Origin: PFJX01 sp964440155
Lineage (GTDB): Bacteria > Pseudomonadota > Gammaproteobacteria > Burkholderiales > Thiobacillaceae
Reading direction: 5' to 3'
Length of the DNA stretch: 12,001 nt
NCBI GenBank assembly: GCA_964440155.1
Contig: CAYTRH010000086.1
Location: forward strand, 1-12,001
Below the pieces are notes generated by a model. That model saw only the letters and a program-made list of their open reading frames with translations, made no database searches and had not been told where the DNA came from. The position numbers and the translations under genes are program-made. Shown here piece by piece: positions 1-5,134 of this stretch (position 1 is its first letter; each line of letters opens with the position of its first letter).

Positions 1-45
1 ACGTCCTCTGCCTGAGTCCGTGCTCGTTGTCGAGGTGGGGGGGAT

Positions 46-86
46 GGACGCTTACGTCCCTGCGCCGCTCCGCAGGGAGAAGCGGC
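46..86 (-). other. GC-rich hairpins downstream of fccB
   Basis: Several short inverted repeats lie 60-100 bases past the fccB stop codon. TCCCTGCG (57-64) pairs perfectly with CGCAGGGA (71-78) around a 6-base loop. GCCGCT (64-69) pairs with AGCGGC (81-86) and shares bases with the first stem, so the two are mutually exclusive. GGACG (46-50) pairs with CGTCC (55-59). They could serve as the 3' end structure of the fccAB transcript. No T-run follows on the minus strand, so an intrinsic terminator is not supported. The rest of 1-145 shows no gene. Confidence 0.3.
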
Positions 87-145
87 TCAGGGTGGGCGTG
101 CGGTTGGAACGCTGGAGGGTGGATGGGCTGGACGCTTGCGTTGGT

Positions 146-1414
146 TCAGGCCAGCGTATCGGCCCAGATGTTCTCGTGCCAGGCCCAGCCGTAGGCAAAG
201 TCCAGTTCGCTGTGCAGCGGGTTGGCGCCGCCCATCGGTTGACGTTCGTACGTCTTGGTGGCCGGGTTGTAGCGCATGACCACGGCGATGGCGCCGGAGG
301 TCTTGTCGGACGTCACCGAATAACTGGTGCTGCCGATTACCGGCACCGGTTCCGGTTGACGGCCATTGAGCAGATCGATGATCGCGGCGGCGCAGATCTT
401 GGCCTGGTTGTTGGATACGTGCGCCGACTTGGGCATGTTGGACAGCACCGGGTCGCCGATCACGTGGATGTTGGGCACCGACGTGGACTCGTAGGTGACG
501 AAGTCGATCGGGCACCAACGGTCAAGCGCGTCGGTGCGCAACCCGGCATCCTTGCAGATCTTGGGCGCGCGTTGCAGTGGCACGATGTTGACCACGTCGG
601 CCTTGACGTCATCGAACTCGCTGCTGACCACCATGGTCTTGTGATCGAACGCGGTAACCATGTTGTTGGGACGGTGCTCGATCATGCCGGGATAGAGTTC
701 CTTCCACGCCGCCTTGAACATGGGGCCCTTGGACACGATGTCGATGTGCCCGTCCAGCATGATGATCTTGCTGCGCGGCTTGTGCTGCTTGAAATAGTGG
801 GCGGCGACGCTGGCGCGCTCGTAGGGTCCGGACACGCAGCGGCCGGGCGGCGGCGGCGAGGCGATGACGAACACGCCGCCGTCGGGCATGGCTTCCAGTT
901 GTTTGCGCAACAGCAGGGTATCCGGGCCGGCGCGGAACGAGTGCACCACTTTTTTCGCGGCGTAGGCTTCGTCCCAGCCCTCGACCGTTTCCGTGGCCCA
1001 TTCCATGCCGGGCGCCATGACCAGGCGGTCGTATGGGATGCGGGCACCACCGCGGGTACGCACTTCACGTTTGTCACCGTCGACCGCGGTGACCAGGTCT
1101 TTGACCATCGTGATACCGTACTTGGGCAGGTTGTCGTAGCTCTTGATCAGGAAGTCGAAATCCTGGAAGCCGCCGATCACCCAGTTGGACATGGGGCAGG
1201 AGGTGAAATGGGGGTTCGGTTCGATCAGGGTTACGCGGATGTTCGGATCCCACATGCGCAGGTACTTGGCACAGGTGGCGCCACCAAATCCGGCACCCAC
1301 CACCACCACGTGCGGTTGCGCCTTGGCGGTCTTGGCCTGCGCCGACAGTGGCGCGAGCGCAGTGGCCAGGGTGGCGGCGGAAGACTTGAGAAAAGCGCGG
1401 CGATTCAAGCTCAT
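146..1414 (-). CDS. fccB: Flavocytochrome c sulfide dehydrogenase, flavoprotein subunit
   Basis: FAD-containing catalytic subunit of flavocytochrome c (FCSD), which oxidises sulfide in the periplasm and passes electrons to the heme subunit FccA. It has 422 residues, the normal family length. A twin-arginine signal (RRAFLK, residues 5-10, then an Ala-rich core ending near AQA at 25-27) indicates Tat export with cofactor bound. The Rossmann motif VVGAGFGG spans 38-45. C73 in TSCPMSN matches the cysteine that covalently carries FAD in Allochromatium vinosum FccB. C193 in GRCVSGPYERA matches one of the two redox-active cysteines. The partner, expected in the GDxC segment, is Val323 here (GDPVLSN), an unusual substitution. 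The C-terminal FCSD region (tail FAYGWAWHENIWADTLA) is complete. The start is supported by GAGGAA (1422-1427) 8 bases upstream. It lies 34 bases downstream of fccA on the same strand, so they are probably cotranscribed. Sulfide as substrate is inferred from family and operon; a SoxF-like role is the main alternative. Confidence 0.95.
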   Translation of the reverse strand: MSLNRRAFLKSSAATLATALAPLSAQAKTAKAQPHVVVVGAGFGGATCAKYLRMWDPNIRVTLIEPNPHFTSCPMSNWVIGGFQDFDFLIKSYDNLPKYGITMVKDLVTAVDGDKREVRTRGGARIPYDRLVMAPGMEWATETVEGWDEAYAAKKVVHSFRAGPDTLLLRKQLEAMPDGGVFVIASPPPPGRCVSGPYERASVAAHYFKQHKPRSKIIMLDGHIDIVSKGPMFKAAWKELYPGMIEHRPNNMVTAFDHKTMVVSSEFDDVKADVVNIVPLQRAPKICKDAGLRTDALDRWCPIDFVTYESTSVPNIHVIGDPVLSNMPKSAHVSNNQAKICAAAIIDLLNGRQPEPVPVIGSTSYSVTSDKTSGAIAVVMRYNPATKTYERQPMGGANPLHSELDFAYGWAWHENIWADTLA

Positions 1415-1448
1415 TTTTCGGTTCCTCGTGGATGTCGGGTGGGCTGGC

Positions 1449-1754
1449 TCATTGCAGCTTGGAGAAGTAGTCGGCGAGCTGCGCGATTTCCTCGGGGGTG
1501 AAACCCATCATGTACTTGCGCATCACGGTGGTTTCTCGCTCGCCCTTGCGCTGTTCCATCATGGCGTCGCGCAGGTAGGCGGCGTCCTGCCCCGCCAGGC
1601 TGGGGATGGCGCCCAGGCTGATGCCGCCCGGCCCGTGGCAGGTGATGCAGGTGGCGGCCAACAGGCGGACGCGACGGTCTTCGGAAGCTTGTGCGGCCAG
1701 GCTCAAGCCCAGGCCGGCCAACAGTGTGATGGCGATGGTGCGACTTCTGATCAT
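1449..1754 (-). CDS. fccA: Flavocytochrome c cytochrome subunit (monoheme c-type cytochrome)
   Basis: Electron-accepting heme subunit of flavocytochrome c, taking electrons from FccB FAD in the periplasm. It has 101 residues. A Sec signal peptide (positive MIRSR start, hydrophobic core 7-21) is probably cleaved at AQA|S, residues 23/24, leaving about 78 residues. A single heme motif CITCH (36-40) follows. By comparison with the A. vinosum N-terminal heme domain, M78 in TTVMRKYMMGF is the likely axial methionine, although M82 and M83 are close. The C-terminal helix EEIAQLADYFSKLQ is typical of class I cytochromes. Only one heme is present, so this is the small FccA type, not the diheme form of about 21 kDa found in A. 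vinosum. A strong ribosome binding site AGAGGAGT (1759-1766) fixes the start. It is first gene of the fccA-fccB unit, with regulatory sequence at about 2086-2147. Confidence 0.92.
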   Translation of the reverse strand: MIRSRTIAITLLAGLGLSLAAQASEDRRVRLLAATCITCHGPGGISLGAIPSLAGQDAAYLRDAMMEQRKGERETTVMRKYMMGFTPEEIAQLADYFSKLQ

Positions 1755-2088
1755 GACGACTCCTCTGGTTGTGATGCAAAAAGATGCCCGTCAGACCGCC
1801 CGGCGGGCGCCAAACTACGACTCAAACGGCAGGGATGTGCGGAACCGAAGAACGGATCGTGATCCGCAGCAGGCCGCAACGGCCGGATGCGGTCTGTTCC
1901 GCCTTCCGGTCAGCGGAAACGGCTGCGACTCAGGGTGCGCCAGCGATGCGAGGGATGGTGTTTGCCGCACGGCCGCGTCGACGCATCGAGCGCGCCGGGG
2001 TGGGCGAGAGAAGCCGGAACGACGGGAGCGGGGGCGTTGTTCGTATTGTTACGAGCCGGCATTGTCGTGGTCTCCATCCGTTGCAAAA

Positions 2089-2102
2089 TTGATCTGGGTC
2101 AA
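2089..2102. promoter_or_regulatory. FNR/Anr-type binding box
   Basis: The sequence TTGATCTGGGTCAA matches the FNR/Anr/Dnr consensus TTGAT-N4-ATCAA at 9 of 10 fixed positions. It sits in a longer inverted repeat, AAATTGA (2086-2092) with TCAATTT (2099-2105). If it is a class II activator site (centre at -41.5) reading toward fccA, the -10 hexamer would be minus-strand GACAAT (2061-2066), 4 of 6 matches, with a start near 2054. In the other direction the predicted -10 would be TACCAA (2125-2130), a poorer match. An oxygen- or NO-responsive regulator of fccAB is inferred. The site could instead repress the second candidate promoter just upstream. Confidence 0.5.
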
Positions 2103-2118
2103 TTTGGATATGGGTGTC

Positions 2119-2147
2119 TTTATATACCAAAAAATTGGTATATGCAA
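2119..2147 (-). promoter_or_regulatory. Candidate sigma70 promoter reading toward fccAB
   Basis: On the minus strand, TATAAA (2119-2124) is a 5 of 6 match to the -10 consensus. Upstream lies TTGCAT (2142-2147, 17-bp spacer), overlapping TTTGCA (2143-2148, 18-bp spacer, 4 of 6 to the -35 consensus). Transcription would begin near 2111-2112, giving an fccA leader of about 357 bases with the FNR-like box centred near +16. The spacer is almost exactly filled by a 9-bp inverted repeat. Prediction only; AT-rich islands give chance matches. Confidence 0.35.
2122..2143. repeat. 9-bp inverted repeat, candidate operator
   Basis: ATATACCAA (2122-2130) and TTGGTATAT (2135-2143) are perfect inverse complements separated by AAAA. 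The symmetry and AT-richness are typical of dimeric helix-turn-helix operators, and the repeat lies between the -10 and -35 elements of the candidate fccAB promoter. Repressors of ArsR type (SqrR/BigR in sulfide-responsive systems) or MerR-type activators bind in this position, but this sequence does not match a site I can name. It is too weak a stem, and without a T-run in the right place, to be a terminator. Confidence 0.5.
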
Positions 2148-2170
2148 ATACTCATATGTACTAATACTCA
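2147..2170. repeat. 8-bp direct repeat in AT-rich island
   Basis: AATACTCA occurs at 2147-2154 and again at 2163-2170, a 16-base period. The second copy lies within a small inverted repeat, GTACT (2158-2162) and AGTAC (2173-2177). These could be half-sites for a regulator acting upstream of fccAB or of the gene at 2370. Function unknown. Confidence 0.3.
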
Positions 2171-2268
2171 AAAGTACGATGCAGCGCATGCCTGCGTGGG
2201 GCGCTGGCAGCGGTGCGGGCGTCTGAAGCTCCGTCGCCGGCACCCGGAGTAGATCCCAACCGGTAATG

Positions 2269-2288
2269 GGCTGCCATGCATGGCAGCC
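2269..2288. repeat. 20-bp perfect palindrome
   Basis: GGCTGCCATGCATGGCAGCC is identical to its own reverse complement over 20 bases. It lies 81 bases before the ATG at 2370. No T-run follows on either strand, so terminator activity is not indicated. It is more plausible as an operator or a cruciform-forming site. Confidence 0.45.
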
Positions 2289-2369
2289 GGCGTGTACTGG
2301 CTTACACTTGCGCCTGGCGCGCGCCACTGCTTTCGATGGCCGCCTTCACAACTTCACGTTCTCCCCGCC

Positions 2370-3533
2370 ATGCAGTCCGGTCCCCGCGAAATCGTCACCC
2401 CTTTCCGCCCCATTCCGCTCGACGTGCCGGAAGGCATGAAGCCGAACGAGTTCTTCAACAGCACCGAGAACCTCAACGATCTGGTGCATAACAACGGCCT
2501 GTTGCAGAACCCGGAGGGGCTGCTGCTGTACCGCAAGGCTTTGGGTCACAGCAACGAGTTCGATACCTCCATCATCTACAACACCTCGCAGACCATCCTC
2601 GACCCGTTGGGCCGGCCGGTGCGGCGCACCCAGGTGCCGGATGCGGTGAAGAACGTGTGGAACCGCATGAACCAGATCCTGTTCGCCTACATGCTGGAAC
2701 AGTATCCGGATCCGGACCGCCATCTGCTGCTGGCCGGCGAGGCCAGCCTGGATGCCACCTGGCCGCTGACCTCGCCCGGCGTGCCCAGTATCCGCATGCT
2801 GCACAACCATTTCATCGTGTTCGACAAGGCGCAGTTGCGCGCCGCGCCGCTGGCCGATACCAACAACCCCAACCTCACCGACGGCGGTCAACACTCGCTG
2901 TTCCAGGCCTACATGCGCGATGTCTATCGCGAGTTCTTCGACGGCCTTGATCTGCGCATCCTCAGGCCCTGCCAGGCCGGTTCCTGCCGCATCGCGCTGA
3001 CCGGCTACCCGCAGGGCTTGCCGAGCTGGGAGGTGACCGGCGGCGCCGAGTCGCTGCGCGAGTATCGTTTCTGGCAGGAGTACGACACCCTGCTCAAGGG
3101 CTTCCTGGACTTCTATCGAACCTTCTTCGGGCAGGTGTCGACGCGCAACTCGCCGATGCCGCGCGATGTGTATTTTCCCGAGCTGGTGGAGAACAAGCTG
3201 CTGTTCAACAACGCCCTGTTGAAGACCGCGAAGATGGTGCGCGACCGTTGCATCCATGACGCGCGCTACGCCAATTCCATCCGCTGGCAACCGGCCTTCA
3301 AACAGTTGCTCTATCGCAACGACGCCGGCCAGCTCATCGTCACCATCAGTCAGAACTCCATCGGCAACGCCATCACCGAGCTGCTGGGCGTGGTGGTCAA
3401 ACGGGTGCCGGACGCAGATGCCTACGCACAGGCCGAGCCGGCGCTGATCGCGCGCCTGTTGGAAGTGCGCCGGCGCCTGATCGAAGCGGACCTGGGTGAC
3501 GGTATCGCCACGGCCCAATGGGGCGCCGATTAG
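2370..3533 (+). CDS. Conserved-looking protein of unknown function
   Basis: I do not recognise this gene with confidence. The product from the ATG at 2370 has 387 residues, is soluble in character, and has no signal peptide or membrane segment. The N-terminal third is rich in Asn (NEFFNSTENLNDLVHNNG, 26-43). Residues 119-151 hold LLLAGEASLDATWPL and then IRMLHNHFIVFD; H145-N-H147 resembles a His-x-His catalytic motif of HIT/GalT-type nucleotidyltransferases, but the resemblance is short. A CX4C pair is at 201 and 206. The C-terminus (VTISQNSIGNAITELLGVVV, then an ARLLEVRRRLIEADLG helix) looks like a folded domain. Adenylylsulfate:phosphate adenylyltransferase, a GalT-related sulfur-oxidiser enzyme of about this size, is a hypothesis suggested only by size, the motif and the fcc neighbours. 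The start is uncertain: none of ATG 2280, 2370 or 2436 has a strong ribosome binding site, though GGAAGG precedes 2436. The reverse-strand frame over the same bases has unnatural composition. Confidence 0.8.
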   Translation: MQSGPREIVTPFRPIPLDVPEGMKPNEFFNSTENLNDLVHNNGLLQNPEGLLLYRKALGHSNEFDTSIIYNTSQTILDPLGRPVRRTQVPDAVKNVWNRMNQILFAYMLEQYPDPDRHLLLAGEASLDATWPLTSPGVPSIRMLHNHFIVFDKAQLRAAPLADTNNPNLTDGGQHSLFQAYMRDVYREFFDGLDLRILRPCQAGSCRIALTGYPQGLPSWEVTGGAESLREYRFWQEYDTLLKGFLDFYRTFFGQVSTRNSPMPRDVYFPELVENKLLFNNALLKTAKMVRDRCIHDARYANSIRWQPAFKQLLYRNDAGQLIVTISQNSIGNAITELLGVVVKRVPDADAYAQAEPALIARLLEVRRRLIEADLGDGIATAQWGAD

Positions 3534-3652
3534 CAAGATCCCGCTCGAGTCGGCAGCCGTCTTCGTCCGCAAAGCGGCCAACCTGTGCCGCGCTGGTCAG
3601 GGGAACTTGATCAAGGGGCGCGGGTCTTGGGTGCTTTTCTGCGTCGCGGGGT

Positions 3653-3658
3653 TAGAAT
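3653..3658 (+). promoter_or_regulatory. Candidate -10 element for the hfq operon
   Basis: TAGAAT is a 5 of 6 match to the -10 consensus, 45 bases before the hfq ATG, in the 170-base gap after the unknown gene. No good -35 hexamer is found at 16-18 bases; TTGGGT (3627-3632) is 20 bases away. The hfq operon of other bacteria often has several promoters, so this may be one of several. Confidence 0.35.
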
Positions 3659-3670
3659 CGCGGCGTCGGT

Positions 3671-3698
3671 CATTTCACATACATTTCACACAAAGGAA
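3671..3698 (+). promoter_or_regulatory. hfq leader: direct repeat and ribosome binding site
   Basis: CATTTCACA occurs at 3671-3679 and 3682-3690, followed by the ribosome binding site AAAGGAA (3692-3698) five bases before the hfq ATG. The leader is A- and C-rich, the type of single-stranded sequence Hfq can bind, so autoregulation as reported for E. coli hfq is possible but not shown. Confidence 0.4.
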
Positions 3699-3703
3699 AC
3701 ATC

Positions 3704-3949
3704 ATGAGCAAAGGGCAGCTGCTACAAGACCCGTTTCTCAACATCCTGCGCCAGGAACAGGTGCAGGTCTCCGTCTATCTGGTCAATGGCATCAAGCTGC
3801 AGGGGCATATCGAGAGTTTCGACCAGTACGTCGTGCTGCTGAAGAACGCGGTCACGCAGATGGTGTATAAGCATGCCATCTCGACGGTGGTGCCGGCGCG
3901 ACCGGTGACCATCCAGCATCGCGCTCCGGCGGGGGAAGACGCCGCCTGA
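3704..3949 (+). CDS. hfq: RNA-binding protein Hfq
   Basis: Hexameric Sm-like RNA chaperone that pairs small RNAs with mRNAs. It has 81 residues and aligns with E. coli Hfq without gaps from residue 1 to about 64. The proximal-face residues Q8, D9, K31 (NGIKLQG) and Y55-K56-H57 (YKHAIST) are present. The distal-face/Sm1 region is normal (IESFDQYVVLLKN). The rim differs: E. coli RRERVPV (16-22) is RQEQVQV here, keeping N13 and R16 but replacing R17 and R19 with Gln. The tail is short (about 17 residues after P64) with an acidic GED near the end. A good ribosome binding site supports the start. hflX begins 3 bases after the stop. The usual upstream neighbour miaA is absent; the unknown gene occupies that place. 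Confidence 0.98.
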   Translation: MSKGQLLQDPFLNILRQEQVQVSVYLVNGIKLQGHIESFDQYVVLLKNAVTQMVYKHAISTVVPARPVTIQHRAPAGEDAA

Positions 3950-3952
3950 TCC

Positions 3953-5134
3953 ATGTTTGAACGCCCGGCGCGCGGCGAATCCGTCGTCCTCGCCAGCATC
4001 GATTTCGGCGATCCGGACTACGCCGAAAGTCTGAGCGAACTCAAGCTACTCGCCAGCAGTGCCGGCCTGGAGGTGGTGGCCGTGGTCGAGGGCAAACGCA
4101 CCCGACCCGACCCAGCGCTGTTCGCCGGCTCCGGCAAGGCCGATGAAATCGCGCTTGCCGCGCGTGCCGCCGATGCGGCGCTGGTGATCTTCAATCACGA
4201 GCTGTCGCCGGTGCAGGAACGCAATCTGGAGCGTCGCCTGCAGTGCCGGGTGCTCGACCGTACCGCGCTGATCCTCGACATCTTCGCGCTGCGCGCGCGC
4301 AGCAACGAAGGCAAACTGCAGGTCGAACTGGCGCAGTTGCGCCACTACGCCACACGCCTGGTGCGCGGCTGGACGCACCTGGAGCGTCAGAAGGGGGGCA
4401 TCGGCATGCGTGGCGGCCCCGGCGAGAAGCAACTGGAGCTCGACCGCCGCATCCTGCTGCAACGCATCCGCACCATCGAATCGCGTCTGGACAAGCTGGC
4501 GAGAAGCCGTGCGGTGCAGCGCCGTGGCCGGCTGCGTGGCGGGGTGCTGGCGATCTCGCTGGTGGGGTATACCAATGCTGGCAAGTCGACGCTGTTCAAC
4601 ACGCTGACCCATGCCGGTGCGTATGCCGCCGACCAACTGTTCGCCACGCTGGACACCACCACACGCAAGCTGTGGCTGCCGGAGGCGGGGCGGCAGGTGG
4701 TGCTGTCCGATACCGTCGGCTTCATCACCCGCCTGCCGCATGCGCTGGTGGCGGCGTTCCACGCCACGCTGGAGGAGACCGCGCAGGCCGATCTGCTGTT
4801 GCACGTGGTGGACAGCGCCAGCGCCAATCGCGAGCGCCAGATCGCGGAAGTGGAGAAGGTGCTGAAGGAGATCGGCGCGGAACATGTGCCGCGCATCGAG
4901 GTCATGAACAAGGTCGATCTCACCGGCGCCGCGCCCCGATTGGAGCGGGACGAGTATGGTAAGATCGCGGCCGTTTGGCTGTCGGCGATGACCGGCGCGG
5001 GCGTCGAACTGTTGCGCGCCGCCCTCGCCGAGCATGCGCGGGCGGCAACGCCGGAGGCGGCGCCGGCGCCGCATTTCACCAAAACTGACTTGGATACCGA
5101 TCCCGATGGCCTGGAACGACCCCCAATGGGGTAA
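3953..5134 (+). CDS. hflX: GTPase HflX
   Basis: Translational GTPase of the Obg-HflX group that binds the 50S subunit and splits stalled or heat-damaged ribosomes. It has 393 residues; E. coli HflX has 426, the difference being mainly in the ends. The N-terminal HflX domain (about 10-190) includes FAGSGK (58-62 region), NHELSPVQERNLE (81-93) and the glycine-rich linker GGIGMRGGPGEKQLELDRR (148-166). The G domain has G1 GYTNAGKS (205-212), G3 DTVGF (253-257), G4 NKVD (319-322) and G5 SAMTGAG (344-350). All key GTPase motifs are intact. It begins 3 bases after hfq, consistent with translational coupling, and its last 29 bases overlap hflK in another frame. Confidence 0.97.
   Translation: MFERPARGESVVLASIDFGDPDYAESLSELKLLASSAGLEVVAVVEGKRTRPDPALFAGSGKADEIALAARAADAALVIFNHELSPVQERNLERRLQCRVLDRTALILDIFALRARSNEGKLQVELAQLRHYATRLVRGWTHLERQKGGIGMRGGPGEKQLELDRRILLQRIRTIESRLDKLARSRAVQRRGRLRGGVLAISLVGYTNAGKSTLFNTLTHAGAYAADQLFATLDTTTRKLWLPEAGRQVVLSDTVGFITRLPHALVAAFHATLEETAQADLLLHVVDSASANRERQIAEVEKVLKEIGAEHVPRIEVMNKVDLTGAAPRLERDEYGKIAAVWLSAMTGAGVELLRAALAEHARAATPEAAPAPHFTKTDLDTDPDGLERPPMG

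Larger units (their letters stand above)
1755..2369. other. Intergenic region between divergent fccAB and unknown gene
   Basis: A stretch of 615 bases between the divergent starts of fccA and the 387-residue protein. No frame gives a protein with sensible composition; the possible frames are rich in Arg, Pro and Gly and lack ribosome binding sites. Bases 1767-2080 are GC-rich with several short inverted repeats, for example CGGATC-GT-GATCCG at 1853-1866. They would form a long fccAB leader of roughly 300-350 bases. Bases 2085-2180 are strikingly AT-rich and carry the candidate regulatory sites listed separately. Bases 2180-2369 are GC-rich again and include a 20-bp palindrome. No tRNA, known riboswitch or mobile element remnant was recognised. 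Confidence 0.6.

Noticed and set aside
57..78. Rho-independent terminator for fccAB
   Set aside because: A good 8-bp stem is present but no T-run follows it on the minus strand, so it is reported only as a hairpin.
20..1501. 493-codon open frame on the plus strand opposite fccB
   Set aside because: Composition (runs of His, Arg, Gly, Val) is that of an antisense frame in GC-rich DNA; fccB on the other strand has all family motifs and a ribosome binding site.
1606..2252. Overlapping plus-strand open frames of 102-206 codons in the fcc upstream region
   Set aside because: No ribosome binding sites, Arg/Gly/Ala/Cys-rich products, overlapping fccA antisense and the AT-rich regulatory island.
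2292..2307. GTGTA-N6-TACAC inverted repeat as an operator
   Set aside because: Five-base arms are common by chance and the site does not fit a consensus I know at this spacing.
2346..3581. 411-codon open frame on the minus strand opposite the unknown gene
   Set aside because: Its composition (Gln, His, Arg, Val, Gly rich) resembles other antisense shadows in the window, whereas the plus-strand product has normal composition and patterned segments.
3606..3615. CTTGATCAAG palindrome upstream of hfq as an FNR site
   Set aside because: The half-sites are adjacent, without the 4-base spacer that FNR-family boxes need.
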